In this document: positions 8,769-17,092 of the stretch, in pieces
Layout of the letters: each line of letters begins with the position of its first letter
Position numbering within the stretch: position 1 is the first letter of the stretch
Origin: Burkholderia sp. GAS332
GTDB lineage: Bacteria; Pseudomonadota; Gammaproteobacteria; Burkholderiales; Burkholderiaceae
NCBI GenBank assembly: GCA_900142905.1
Contig: FSRV01000001.1
Location: forward strand, 1,054,001 to 1,118,000
Direction: 5' to 3'
DNA: 64,000 bases
Notes under the pieces: model-generated
What the model was told of the DNA's origin: nothing
Seen by the model: the letters and a program-made list of their open reading frames with translations, nothing else
The model's database searches: none
Made by a program: the position numbers and the translations under genes

Positions 8769-8972
8769 ATGGAAACTGGTATCGTCAAATGGTTCAACGA
8801 TGCTAAGGGCTTTGGCTTCATCACATCGGATTCGGGTGGCGAGGATCTGTTCGCGCACTTTTCGGAGATCCGCACTGAAGGTTTCAAGTCGCTGAAGGAA
8901 AGCCAGCGCGTCTCCTTCGAGGTCAAGGCCGGCCCGAAGGGCAAGCAAGCGGCGAACATCCAGCCGCTTTAA
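8769..8972 (+). CDS. cspA: Cold-shock domain protein, CspA family
   Basis: Sixty-seven residues covering one cold-shock domain with both RNP motifs: KGFGFI at residues 13-18 and DLFAHF at 26-31. It binds single-stranded RNA/DNA and melts RNA structure. The spacing GAGGGA to ATG is 9 nt. A short overlapping ORF upstream is noise. The gene is monocistronic, with its own promoter, a roughly 130-nt leader and a terminator directly downstream. Paralogues usually exist elsewhere in these genomes, so the symbol is only indicative. Confidence 0.93.
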   Translation: METGIVKWFNDAKGFGFITSDSGGEDLFAHFSEIRTEGFKSLKESQRVSFEVKAGPKGKQAANIQPL

Positions 8973-9020
8973 GCCGCGCTGCGGTGCTCCGCATGTGTTG
9001 CCGGGCAGCCTGATCGCCCA

Positions 9021-9051
9021 AAAGCCTTCGCGAGACGCGAAGGCTTTTTTT
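9021..9051 (+). terminator. Terminator of the cold-shock gene
   Basis: Twelve-base-pair stem AAAGCCTTCGCG/CGCGAAGGCTTT with loop AGA and a T run, located 48 bp after the csp stop. Confidence 0.92.
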
Positions 9052-9325
9052 ACGGCCGTTCATTATTATCGCTGTGCTTGAGGTGATTAACTACCTGGTC
9101 CGGATTAATTTAGCGAGGAGAATAGAGGTGAAATGGCGCCTTTTGAATTTCAAACCGGCATCGTAAAAACATAATAATTCGCAGTTTGCGAGCAGGTTGT
9201 GGATCGAGAGCAGGAAGGCAGTTTTGCGCCGCCCGGCGCCGACCGCAAAGAAATGCTGGCTGGGTGCGCGGCGGCTAACTGGTGCATACTTGCCGCAAAG
9301 CCACGCGTCCAAAGTATTCCTTTCC

Positions 9326-10480
9326 ATGTCTGAACAGTTTCTGCCGGAACCGGCCCTAGATGTGCCGATCGTCTTCGTCGATCTTGAAACCACCGGCGGC
9401 TCGACCAGCGAGCATCGCATCACCGAAGTCGGCGTGGTTGAAATAGGACCGGCCGGCGTGTCACGCTGGAGCAGCCTGGTCGACCCTCAGCAACCCATTC
9501 CTTCATTCATTCAGCAGCTCACCGGCATCACGAACGCGATGGTGCGGGGCGCGCCGACGTTCGAGTCGATCGCGCCAGCCTTGTTCGAGCGCCTGAACGG
9601 CAAACTGTTCGTCGCGCACAACGCCAGTTTCGATCGCGGTTTTCTGCGTGGGGAGTTTCGCCGGGCCGGACTCGCGTTCGATCCGGACGTGTTGTGCACC
9701 GTACGCCTGTCGCGCGCGCTATTTCCGGCGGAAAAGCGCCATGGGCTCGACGCGTTGGTGGAACGTCATGGCCTCGTGCCATCCGATCGTCACCGCGCAC
9801 TCGCCGACGCCGATCTGATCTGGCAGTTCTGGCAACGTCTGCATGGCGGTCTTGTGCCGCTGGACGTTTTGCAGGCCCAGATCGAGCGCACCACCCGGCG
9901 CTACCGGCTTGCCGGCGACATCACCGAAGATCTGCTCGACACTGCGCCGGCCGGATGCGGCGTCTATGCGTTCTATGGAGAAGGCGATCTGCCGTTGTAT
10001 GTCGGGCGAAGCGTACGTGTGCGCCAGCGGCTGCGTTCGCATTTGACGGGTGAGCGGCGTTCGGCGAAGGATATGCGGCTTGCGCTGCAAGTGCGGCGTG
10101 TCGAGTGGCGGGCGACTGGCGGCGAACTGGGCGCCATGCTCGCGGAGGCGCAGTGGATCGCGACGCTGCGTCCCGGCCATAACCGGGTGCCGCGCGTCAC
10201 GAAGAGCGATCCGGTGGATGCGCCGTGGCCGTTCGAAGGTCCAGTCGTATTTGAGGAGCGTGAAGAAGCGTCGCACGCGCGCGCTTTTCACGTTGTCGAC
10301 CGGTGGCGTTACCTCGGGCATGCACCTTCGCTCGCGCAGGCGGCGGCGCTGCACGCGTCGAGCGTGGCCGGGGCATTCGAGCTATCGACCTATCGTCTTC
10401 TGCAGAGCCATCTTGCGCGCGGCTTGCGTGTGATGCCATTAAGCGTCTCGAGTGGCACGCCTGTGCCGAGTCTCGCTTAA
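9326..10480 (+). CDS. DEDDh 3'-5' exonuclease fused to a GIY-YIG nuclease domain
   Basis: A 384-residue two-domain nuclease. The N-terminal DnaQ-like exonuclease has Exo I FVDLETTGG (near residue 16), Exo II HNASFDRGFL (near 98) and Exo III HRALADADLIW (near 155), giving all five DEDDh residues. The C-terminal half has a GIY-YIG fold of the UvrC/Cho type (CGVYAFYGEGDLPLYVGRSVRVRQRLRSH near 212). This DnaQ-Cho arrangement is known from several bacterial lineages and suggests a role in excision repair. The ATG at 9326 matches the start of the exonuclease domain. It lacks a polymerase-clamp motif that I can see. Confidence 0.88.
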   Translation: MSEQFLPEPALDVPIVFVDLETTGGSTSEHRITEVGVVEIGPAGVSRWSSLVDPQQPIPSFIQQLTGITNAMVRGAPTFESIAPALFERLNGKLFVAHNASFDRGFLRGEFRRAGLAFDPDVLCTVRLSRALFPAEKRHGLDALVERHGLVPSDRHRALADADLIWQFWQRLHGGLVPLDVLQAQIERTTRRYRLAGDITEDLLDTAPAGCGVYAFYGEGDLPLYVGRSVRVRQRLRSHLTGERRSAKDMRLALQVRRVEWRATGGELGAMLAEAQWIATLRPGHNRVPRVTKSDPVDAPWPFEGPVVFEEREEASHARAFHVVDRWRYLGHAPSLAQAAALHASSVAGAFELSTYRLLQSHLARGLRVMPLSVSSGTPVPSLA

Positions 10481-10583
10481 CGGGCTTGGCGCGGCGACCC
10501 GCTGCTCAGGGCGGACTCAGTCCACACCTGGGCGCTGCGGACCGATGGGGGTTCCAAGCCCCCGGTTCGACCGCACAGGTCGG

Positions 10584-11180
10584 TCAGCCCGTTGCACCGA
10601 CGCCACCCGCTTCGCACACGTGGCCCAGCGCGCGCGTCAACGCGCTCGAACGGGTCGAATCGTAGCGCGTCAGCGATTTCCAGTTAGCCAGCGATTGCGC
10701 CACGCGTGACGGACAATCCTGCGCCGCGCGCAGCGGTTGCACACGCGCGAGTGCGGCCACGAGCGACTGCGTCAGCCGATCCAGTTGCGGCCGCGTGCTG
10801 GTGGCCAGATCGGGCGCGGGGCCTTCGGGCGGCCGCGTGCTGCGCCAGGTGTCAAACAGAGCGTTCTGCACGTCCTTGCTGGCGTCGATCTGATCCTGGA
10901 AGAAGGCGTGCGCGAACGCCGGGTCGACGTTCGCGGCTACGGCGCGCTTCTCGACGTCGGCGAGCAATGCGTTCTCGCGCGGCGTATCCGTAATCGCCTG
11001 ATGGTTTGCCCACTTCCAGCGCGCAACGGGCTCCGCGAGGGCGAGGCGCTGCGAAGCCAGTGCGATCAGATTGGTAAGCGCGGTGTCGTCGCCGTCAGCA
11101 ACGGCGGGGGCGGGCGCGAATGCAAGCGCGGTGAACAACGCGAGCGCGCATGACGCTCCAAAGCGGTACGAGCGATTCAT
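10584..11180 (-). CDS. Periplasmic chorismate mutase (AroQ gamma class)
   Basis: A 198-residue protein with a signal peptide ending AVA|DGDD (about residue 28). An all-alpha chorismate mutase follows: LTNLIALASQRLALAEPVARWKW, then FFQDQIDASKDVQ, typical of the secreted *AroQ class (Mycobacterium Rv1885c, Pseudomonas). It would convert chorismate to prephenate in the periplasm. Several Cys near the C-terminus (DCPSRVAQ, GHVCEAG) could form a disulfide, as in the Mycobacterium enzyme. It stands alone; its physiological role is unclear in this family. Confidence 0.88.
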   Translation of the reverse strand: MNRSYRFGASCALALFTALAFAPAPAVADGDDTALTNLIALASQRLALAEPVARWKWANHQAITDTPRENALLADVEKRAVAANVDPAFAHAFFQDQIDASKDVQNALFDTWRSTRPPEGPAPDLATSTRPQLDRLTQSLVAALARVQPLRAAQDCPSRVAQSLANWKSLTRYDSTRSSALTRALGHVCEAGGVGATG

Positions 11181-11465
11181 GGAAGGCGGGAGTGGCCGGT
11201 CGGCCGCGGGAGAAAAACCAGAAGAATAGACGATGCGCGGATCAAGCGGGCGCGCTGATCAATCGAAAAACAAACTACCAAGATAGTTAAGACGCTTGTT
11301 ATAAACGTGCGCTACCGCTGGGCCGGGCTATATGAGCCAGGCGCCGCAATCAGCTAAGCGAATCTCGCGCCGCGACAGTAGCAAAAGATAATCGTAGGGG
11401 CGCGTGCGAACCTTCGCCGCGCGCCGGACGCGCGGACGCTGATGTTGCATCGCGCCACTGCACAA
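11181..11465. other. Non-coding gap
   Basis: Between the chorismate mutase start and the 49-residue ORF I see no gene, hairpin terminator or clear promoter. The chorismate mutase promoter (minus) should lie at 11181-11300, but no convincing hexamer pair stands out. Confidence 0.4.
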
Positions 11466-11615
11466 TTACTTCGAGTCGCACGACTTTCGTTGTTCGTCGA
11501 AAAATGCGCGAACGTGCTCAGGCAGTTCGGCACCCAGAAACTCGACGCCAGCGGGTTCCGGATCCGGGCTAAAAACTTTATCCGGGGTCGGAATCTTCGG
11601 TGGTTTGGCATCCAT
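11466..11615 (-). CDS. Small hypothetical protein, 49 aa
   Basis: A 49-codon ORF with an excellent ribosome site (AAAGGAG, seven bases before ATG) on the minus strand. It begins MDAKPPKIPTPDKVF and ends with FFDEQRKSCDSK. The first half is Pro-rich and acidic (PDPEP), while the second half can form a helix. There is no signal peptide. A longer overlapping reading frame starting at 11611 lacks this quality. I do not recognise a family. Confidence 0.6.
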   Translation of the reverse strand: MDAKPPKIPTPDKVFSPDPEPAGVEFLGAELPEHVRAFFDEQRKSCDSK

Positions 11616-12071
11616 GATCTTTCTCCTTTACAAACCGATTATCTGCCTCGGTCCCCGTTTTGCACCAGTGTCTGATGCGGCTCACATGTTGTTTGTTGCT
11701 TTAACGGTACAGCCCAACATCGGAACGGAATGTTTGAATAGAATTTATCGGTTGACTGCGCGTGACTGAATTCACTGCGGCCAATCAAAATCGTTCGATA
11801 TCCCTCGCGTTCCCTTCCCAGCCTTGCCCCGCGCACCTTCTGCGGATTATCTCTGTTGCATCACAACACCGCCTCTTCATATGTGTTGATATGAACAAAT
11901 CACGGCGATTTTTGTGCACTGCCGCATCGGCAGGATTTTCTCTGTGGTAGACCGAACGTTCGTTAATTACCGATCGGTTCAGTACGTTCATTCAGCCCCC
12001 TAATTGTTGGTAAACGAACGATTGCGCGACTTCGTTGACGAGTGAGAATACTTTTCTGAATATTTTCTGCA
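11616..12071. other. Long AT-rich intergenic region
   Basis: About 450 bp with no convincing gene. It holds a perfect 10-bp palindrome CGAACGTTCG near 11953-11962, with further ACGAACG copies just downstream (around 12014), which resembles a regulator site. A short frame beginning MNKSRRFLCTAASAGF near 11891 looks like the start of a signal peptide but stops after 19 codons; it may be a gene remnant. Confidence 0.35.
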
Positions 12072-12108
12072 AATAAAATGGCGCCGCCTTCTGGACGAAG
12101 CGCGGCGC
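12072..12108 (-). terminator. Probable terminator of the aldo-keto reductase gene
   Basis: GC-rich stem GCGCCGC-CTTC / GAAG-(C)-GCGGCGC with one bulge. On the minus strand it is followed by CATTTTATTTGC. It lies just past the gene's stop codon. Confidence 0.55.
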
Positions 12109-12124
12109 TTGCAGTGGGCGATCT

Positions 12125-13240
12125 TTAAGCGTTCGGCGCCGGAATTCTCACGGGTGCCGAGTAGGCCGCGGGTTTGTCGGCGACTTCGACCTGTCCGTGG
12201 ATCCGTGCCTGATGACCGTCGGCAAACATGTAGTACGGGAACGGACGAGCAGGCTCCGAGACGGCGTCGAGCCGTGCGATCAGTTCCGGCGCGAGGGTGA
12301 AATCGAGTGAGCCAAGCGACTCCTGCAGTTGCTCCGGCCGGGTCGCGCCGACAATGATGCTCGACACGCCGCGCTTTTGATGCAGCCAGTTCAGCGCGAC
12401 TTGCGCCATCGGCCGCTCCGCCAGATTCGCAACGGCCTCCAGTTCCGCAACGATGCGAAAGTTACGCTCGGTCAGTTTGTCGAATCCCGGCGGCGGCGCG
12501 CTTGCCATACCCGCAAGGCGCCCGTCGCCGGAAACAGTGCCCGCCGCTCCCCCTTGGGAAGGACGGTATTTGCCTGACAGCACTCCCATACCCAGCGGAC
12601 TCCAGGGCACGAGCCCCATGCCCAGATTGGCGGCGAGATCGGCGAACTCGTTTTCGGCGTTGCGCTCGATCATCGAGTACTCGAGTTGCATCGCCGCGAC
12701 CGGTTCGAAGCCGCGCCAATCGGCAAGCGTCTGCGCGCGCCCGGCAAACCACGCGGGCGTATCCGACAGGCCGACGTAGCGGATCTTGCCCGCGCGCACC
12801 GCGTCGTCCATTGCGCGCATCACTTCGTCCACCGGCGTGACGCGATCCCACGTGTGCAGGTAGTACAGGTCGATGTAGTCGGTGCCCAGACGTTTGAGCG
12901 ATCCGTCGAGCGCACGCAGCAGATTCTTGCGATGGTTGCCACCCGCGTTCGGATTGCCGGTCTCGGCGTTGTAGCCGTACTTGGTGGCGATCACGAGCCG
13001 GTCGCGCAGACCGCGCGCCGCAACGAATTTGCCGAGCCATTTTTCGCTGGTGCCGTCGGTGTACAGGTCGGCGGTATCGATGAAGTTGCCGCCGCTATCC
13101 ACGTACAGGTCGAACAGGCGTTGCGCCGATTGTTCGTCGGCGCCCCAGCCCCATTCGGTGCCGAAGGTCATCGTACCGAGTGCGATCGGGCTCACACGAA
13201 GGCCCGAGCGGCCGAGCAGGTTGTAGCGGTCCATCGTCAT
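12125..13240 (-). CDS. Aldo/keto reductase
   Basis: A 371-residue TIM-barrel NADP(H) oxidoreductase. It has the opening YNLLGRSGLRVSPIALGTMTFG and catalytic elements DTADLYTDGTSE (Asp, Tyr) and IATKYG (Lys). His of the tetrad is in DLYYLHTWDRVTP, and the cofactor-binding end reads SSIIVGATRPEQL. It resembles the YajO/IolS group of broad-specificity reductases. AAGGAGA lies six bases before the ATG. It is divergent from a LysR gene that starts 129 bp away, which probably regulates it. Its substrate is unknown. Confidence 0.93.
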   Translation of the reverse strand: MTMDRYNLLGRSGLRVSPIALGTMTFGTEWGWGADEQSAQRLFDLYVDSGGNFIDTADLYTDGTSEKWLGKFVAARGLRDRLVIATKYGYNAETGNPNAGGNHRKNLLRALDGSLKRLGTDYIDLYYLHTWDRVTPVDEVMRAMDDAVRAGKIRYVGLSDTPAWFAGRAQTLADWRGFEPVAAMQLEYSMIERNAENEFADLAANLGMGLVPWSPLGMGVLSGKYRPSQGGAAGTVSGDGRLAGMASAPPPGFDKLTERNFRIVAELEAVANLAERPMAQVALNWLHQKRGVSSIIVGATRPEQLQESLGSLDFTLAPELIARLDAVSEPARPFPYYMFADGHQARIHGQVEVADKPAAYSAPVRIPAPNA

Positions 13241-13368
13241 ATCAGTCTCCTTGAGCGGTCAGGTGGGAACAGTTGAATCGATGGGGCTATCGTGCGCCGA
13301 TTTTTTCCTTGGAAAAATGCCGTCAGTCTGCAAGGATTATGAAGTGTGACTTAATAATGGAGGCTGCA

Positions 13369-14280
13369 ATGGACCCCGCCCAGTTGCCGGCGCTGATGGC
13401 GTTCACGAGCGTGGCGCGCCACGGCAGCTTCACACACGCGGCGGCTGAAACCGGTGTGACGGCGTCGGCGTTGTCGCAAAGCATTCGCTCGCTCGAGACT
13501 CAACTGAATGTGCGCCTGTTCAACCGGACCACCCGGCGTGTTGCGCTGACGGAGGCGGGCGCGCAGTTTCTCGCGCGCGTGCTGCCTGCTTTGGGCGAAC
13601 TGCAGGCGGCCTTCGAAGCGCTCGATGAAACTCGCGACCAGCCCGCCGGCACGCTGCGCATCAATTTGCCGAGGGTCGCGAGCGAGTTGCTGGTGCTGCC
13701 GCATCTGGCCGAGTTCACGCGCCGCTATCCACAGATCCGTCTCGACCTGACGCTCGATGACGGTTTTGCCGACGTGGTCGGCGAAGGTTTCGACGCGGGC
13801 ATCCGGCTCGGCGAACGGGTCGCGCAGGATATGGTGGCGGTGCCGTTGGGTGGAGACATCCACATTGCCGTTGCAGGCTCGCCGGCTTACTTCGAGCGTT
13901 ATCCCGTGCCGGCGACGCCAGCCGATCTCGCGGCTCACGATTGCCTGCGTTACCGTTTTTCGACAAGCGGCGGTATCTATCGATGGGAGTTCGCGCAGCC
14001 TGGCGATCCGTCCCGCGTGTTCGAAGTCGAGACACGCGGGAGTCTTGTCACCAATGATTTGCGCACGATGGTGCAGGCGGCGGAGCAGGGCGCGGGTCTC
14101 CTGCACGTGATCGACGACTACGTGAGTGAACAACTCGCGGACGGCCGGTTGGTGCGCGTGCTGGACGCGTGGTGTCCGAGCTTTCCGGGCTTTTATCTGT
14201 ACACGGCGAGCCGCGCGCAAATGCCGTTCAAGTTGCGCGCGCTGATTGATTTTCTGAGGGAGAAGCGCGGGGTCCGGTAG
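13369..14280 (+). CDS. LysR-family transcriptional regulator
   Basis: A 303-residue regulator with an N-terminal winged HTH (FTSVARHGSFTHAAAETGVTASALSQSIRSLETQLNVRLFNRTTRRVALTEAG) and a C-terminal periplasmic-binding-protein-like effector domain. The ATG at 13369 follows GGAGG by five bases; upstream in-frame ATGs lack a site. The divergent layout with the aldo/keto reductase is the classical LysR arrangement, so autorepression and effector-dependent activation of that gene are likely. Confidence 0.94.
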   Translation: MDPAQLPALMAFTSVARHGSFTHAAAETGVTASALSQSIRSLETQLNVRLFNRTTRRVALTEAGAQFLARVLPALGELQAAFEALDETRDQPAGTLRINLPRVASELLVLPHLAEFTRRYPQIRLDLTLDDGFADVVGEGFDAGIRLGERVAQDMVAVPLGGDIHIAVAGSPAYFERYPVPATPADLAAHDCLRYRFSTSGGIYRWEFAQPGDPSRVFEVETRGSLVTNDLRTMVQAAEQGAGLLHVIDDYVSEQLADGRLVRVLDAWCPSFPGFYLYTASRAQMPFKLRALIDFLREKRGVR

Positions 14281-14496
14281 AACTCGCGCGGTGCTTTAGA
14301 TTCAGGCCGCGCCCCATTGCTTCAGGCAGGTTGCCGTGCAGCGCTGGTGCGCGCACCTTCAGCCGGCGTGCCGCTCGCCACGAACGTGTCGCCGCCTATC
14401 ATTGAAGCAACTATCCGCGGCGCAGAGTGCGGTGGATAACGGACGTGCCGGCACCGGTGCGGAAGATGGCTGTCTTCGCCCTTTAGAGAGTTCGCC

Positions 14497-14697
14497 ATGG
14501 AAAACGCTGTCTACTGGAAAGGACGTCAGGTCGGTATCGAGTGTGCCGGCCGGATCTTGTGGTTTTCGTCAGCGCCGCAAGAGGCGGTAATGGCGTATGG
14601 TGCGAAGCCGGCTGGGAACGTGATCGTTGAAGATGCGGTGGTGGTTCGCAATCTCAGCGTGACCGCGCGATGCGATCGATTGGATTTTGGCGGATGA
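14497..14697 (+). CDS. Small hypothetical protein, 66 aa
   Basis: A 66-residue ORF beginning MENAVYWKGRQVGIECAGRILWF, which has the look of a conserved Burkholderia small protein. The hydrophobic/aromatic pattern suggests a small beta-rich fold. AGAGAG lies upstream as a weak ribosome site. No transmembrane helix is seen. Function unknown. It sits alone between the LysR gene and the tRNA-Thr region. Confidence 0.5.
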   Translation: MENAVYWKGRQVGIECAGRILWFSSAPQEAVMAYGAKPAGNVIVEDAVVVRNLSVTARCDRLDFGG

Positions 14698-14829
14698 GCT
14701 TGCGCCGCTGCTTGTTATTGCCGCGGTTGGCATTGAAGTAGCCGCAGTCGCGGTGACCGTGACCGAGGCTAAGGTGAGCACCCGCGGATTTCAGAAAGCA
14801 GAAGCAGGGGAAAAGCAGAAGCAGAAAGC

Positions 14830-14860
14830 AAAAAGCCCAGTCACGAGGACTGGGCTTTTT
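14830..14860 (-). terminator. Terminator of tRNA-Thr (stem usable in both directions)
   Basis: Thirteen-base-pair stem AAAAAGCCCAGTC/GACTGGGCTTTTT with loop ACGAG. It is 12 bp past the 3' end of the tRNA on the minus strand. Confidence 0.9.
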
Positions 14861-14872
14861 GCTTGAATCTTG

Positions 14873-14948
14873 TGGTGCCGGAAAGAGGAATCGAACCCCC
14901 GACCTTCGCATTACGAATGCGCTGCTCTACCGTCTGAGCTATTCCGGC
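14873..14948 (-). tRNA. tRNA-Thr (anticodon CGT)
   Basis: 76 nt with encoded CCA. Acceptor GCCGGAA/TTCCGGC, D-arm TAGCTCAGACGGTAGAGC, anticodon loop TTCGTAA (CGT), T-arm GGGTTCGATTCC. The anticodon arm is the same as in E. coli tRNA-Thr(CGT). Confidence 0.97.
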
Positions 14949-14963
14949 ATCAGGAGAAACGAG

Positions 14964-14993
14964 ATTATAGGGACTTCTTTACGAACTTGGCAA
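14964..14993 (-). promoter_or_regulatory. Promoter of tRNA-Thr
   Basis: On the minus strand: -35 TTGCCA (14988-14993), 18-bp spacer, perfect -10 TATAAT (14964-14969). Start predicted about 8 bp before the tRNA 5' end. Confidence 0.82.
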
Positions 14994-15003
14994 GCCCCTG
15001 CGA

Positions 15004-16020
15004 TCACTTTTTTGTTTCGAGATGGTAGCGGGTCACGCGGTCGACTTCGTTCTTCGAGCCGAGGAACACCGCCACACGCTCGTGCAGGCTTTTCGGCTGG
15101 ATGTCCAGAATACGCTTCTCGCCGTTGGTCGCGGCGCCGCCCGCCTGCTCGACGATGAAGGCCATCGGGTTTGCCTCGTACATCAGGCGCAGCTTGCCTG
15201 GCTTGTCCGGCGTGCGCTTGTCAGCGGGGTACATGAAGATGCCGCCGCGGTTCAGGATACGGTGCACGTCGGACACCATCGACGCGATCCAGCGCATGTT
15301 GAAGTCGCTCTGGCGCGGACCTTCCTGGCCGGCCTTCAACTCGCCGATGTATTTCTCGACCGGCGGGTACCAGTGGCGCTCGTTCGAAGCGTTGATCGCG
15401 TATTCACGCGTTTCGACCGGAATGCGCATATCGCTTTGCGTGAGCACCCAGGAACCCAGTTCGCGGTCCAGCGTGAAGCAGTTCACGCCGTTGCCGGTGG
15501 TCAGCACCAGCACGGTCTGCGGGCCGTACACCGCGTAACCTGCCGCGACTTGCTGCGTGCCGGGTTGAAGGAACGACTGTTCGGTGGGCTGCTGGCCGTC
15601 CGGGCAGCGCAGCACCGAGAAGATCGTGCCGATCGACACGTTGACGTCGATGTTCGATGAGCCGTCGAGCGGATCGAACACCAGCAGGTATTCGCCCTTC
15701 GGGTAGTTGGCCGGGATTGGGAAGAACTGCTCCATTTCCTCGGACGCCATGCCCGCCAGGTTGCCGCCCCATTCATTCGCTTCGAGCAGGATTTCGTTCG
15801 ACAGGATGTCGAGCTTCTTCTGCACTTCGCCCTGGACATTCTCGCTGCCCGCCGTGCCGAGCGCATCGCCAAGCGCGCCCTTGCTGACGTGGTAGCTGAT
15901 CGCCTTGCACGCGCGCGCGACGACTTCGATCAAAAGGCGCAGGTCGGCCGGCAGGTTGTTGGTCTCGCGCTGCTGCTCGATCAGATACTTCGTGAGAGTG
16001 GTACGACGTTGCAAAGCCAT
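15004..16020 (-). CDS. fbp: Fructose-1,6-bisphosphatase class I
   Basis: A 338-residue enzyme that hydrolyses fructose-1,6-bisphosphate in gluconeogenesis. The metal-binding signature [13 protein letters not shown] is near residue 115, and the sugar-phosphate site [34 protein letters not shown] is near the C-terminus. The ATG at 16020 ([16 protein letters not shown]) agrees with homologues and has GGAG eight bases upstream. It stands alone between tRNA-Thr and higBA. Confidence 0.96.
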   Translation of the reverse strand: MALQRRTTLTKYLIEQQRETNNLPADLRLLIEVVARACKAISYHVSKGALGDALGTAGSENVQGEVQKKLDILSNEILLEANEWGGNLAGMASEEMEQFFPIPANYPKGEYLLVFDPLDGSSNIDVNVSIGTIFSVLRCPDGQQPTEQSFLQPGTQQVAAGYAVYGPQTVLVLTTGNGVNCFTLDRELGSWVLTQSDMRIPVETREYAINASNERHWYPPVEKYIGELKAGQEGPRQSDFNMRWIASMVSDVHRILNRGGIFMYPADKRTPDKPGKLRLMYEANPMAFIVEQAGGAATNGEKRILDIQPKSLHERVAVFLGSKNEVDRVTRYHLETKK

Positions 16021-16142
16021 TGCTGTACTCCGGGAAGGCTTGGGGAATGTCTCGATTTTAACCGCTCGCTGTGTCGATTCCGTGCTTTTGAGATAGAAGG
16101 GCGTGCGTCCGTGTTGCTGAATGCTGTAAAGGCCCGTCAAAT

Positions 16143-16598
16143 TCAGGCTTTGCGGCGCGCCTTGATGGCCGTGACATGGCCGGTGAGGCTCGTGGCGAGC
16201 GCTGCGGCACGGGCGTGTTCGGCGGAGACTTTCGGCATTTTCGGCCGGTTCGCCTTGGGCATCGGTTCGATCTCACGTTCGATCTGCTCGCCGACTGCCG
16301 CGGTGGCGACGCGCAGGTCATAGGCGATCTGCAGATTCAGCCAGAACTGCGCGCTCGCCCCGAAGTAGCGTTCGAGCCGCAGCGCGGTGTCTGCCGAGAT
16401 GGCGCGTTTGCCGCGCACGACGTCGTTGATGCGCGGCGCCGGTACGCGCAGCGCAAGCGCTAGCGCATTGACGGACATGCCGAGCGGTTCGAGGAACTCG
16501 CGGCGCAGAATCTCCCCCGGATGAATCTCCGGAATACTTTCGCCGGTGCTGATGTCGGAGAAATCGATGCTGCCCAGATCGGAGCGTTTGATGACCAT
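16143..16598 (-). CDS. higA: HigA-type antitoxin (XRE HTH)
   Basis: A 151-residue antitoxin. The signature [56 protein letters not shown] defines the VapI/HigA HTH family. A Lys/Arg-rich tail follows. The ATG at 16598 with GGGAGA upstream is preferred over the in-frame ATG at 16631, leaving a 16-nt gap after higB. It should neutralise HigB and bind the palindrome upstream of higB. The order toxin then antitoxin is typical for HigBA. Confidence 0.93.
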   Translation of the reverse strand: MVIKRSDLGSIDFSDISTGESIPEIHPGEILRREFLEPLGMSVNALALALRVPAPRINDVVRGKRAISADTALRLERYFGASAQFWLNLQIAYDLRVATAAVGEQIEREIEPMPKANRPKMPKVSAEHARAAALATSLTGHVTAIKARRKA

Positions 16599-16614
16599 GC
16601 CGGTCTCCCAATAA

Positions 16615-16896
16615 TCAGTGATAGTCGACAATTTCGGCGTTCAGCGCCTCCCCGTCGACAAAATGAAAACAGATGCGCCACTGCGCGTTGATGCGAATGC
16701 TCCACTGCCCGCTGCGCTGACCTTGCAAGGCTTCAAGCCGGTTGCCCGGCGGCGCATGCAGATTGCGGATGGATTCGGCCGCATCGATCATCAGCAGCTT
16801 GCGGCGTGCGAGCGCCTGCATGTAAAGCGGCAGTGAATGCACAAACTTGCCTTGAAAGATTGCCGCCGTAGCCTTGTCGCCGAATGTCGTGATCAT
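16615..16896 (-). CDS. higB: HigB-type RelE-superfamily toxin
   Basis: A 93-residue basic protein with the HigB signature: LPLYMQALARRKLLMIDAAESIRNLHAPPGNRLEALQGQRSGQWSIRINAQWRICFHF. The conserved C-terminal RxNxxWRxCF block carries the RNase residues. It would cleave mRNA at the ribosome. It is the first gene of the higBA operon, whose promoter contains a perfect palindrome. Confidence 0.93.
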   Translation of the reverse strand: MITTFGDKATAAIFQGKFVHSLPLYMQALARRKLLMIDAAESIRNLHAPPGNRLEALQGQRSGQWSIRINAQWRICFHFVDGEALNAEIVDYH

Positions 16897-16899
16897 AGG

Positions 16900-16928
16900 A
16901 TGATATAACGCATCGCGTTAAACGTAAA
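16900..16928 (-). promoter_or_regulatory. higBA promoter with embedded operator
   Basis: On the minus strand: -35 TTTACG (16923-16928), 17-bp spacer, -10 TATCAT (16900-16905). The spacer holds the perfect palindrome TAACGC-ATC-GCGTTA (16906-16920), positioned so that HigA binding would block polymerase. Confidence 0.72.
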
Positions 16929-17033
16929 CCGTTAAATGAATGCGTTTACTTTCACCCTGCCACGCCGGTATGAACAGTCGTCCAGACGGCTAACGTTGAG
17001 GTCCGCACGCCGCCTCATGGCGAATTTCAGGAC

Positions 17034-17064
17034 GAAAAAAAGCCGGCATCACGTGCCGGCTTTT
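17034..17064 (-). terminator. Terminator of pepN
   Basis: Eleven-base-pair stem AAAAGCCGGCA/TGCCGGCTTTT, loop TCACG, T run on the minus strand. It lies 29 bp past the pepN stop. Confidence 0.9.
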
Positions 17065-17092
17065 CAATGCGGGAAGCAGTTTCAGACGATCA

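Noticed and set aside
8638..8895. 85-codon plus-strand frame overlapping the cold-shock gene
   Set aside because: It lies in the untranslated leader and in the wrong frame of the csp gene, with no ribosome site.
9103..9166. Possible 12-codon leader peptide starting at a GTG near 9128 with GGAG upstream
   Set aside because: Too short and without an attenuator-like hairpin or a downstream biosynthetic gene to regulate.
10521..10583. GC-rich hairpins after the exonuclease and chorismate mutase genes
   Set aside because: Stems such as GGGGG/CCCCC exist but lack a T run, so I cannot call a terminator.
11762..11950. 62-codon frame ending in a signal-peptide-like stretch
   Set aside because: No ribosome site, stops just after the hydrophobic part, and no domain; at best a remnant.
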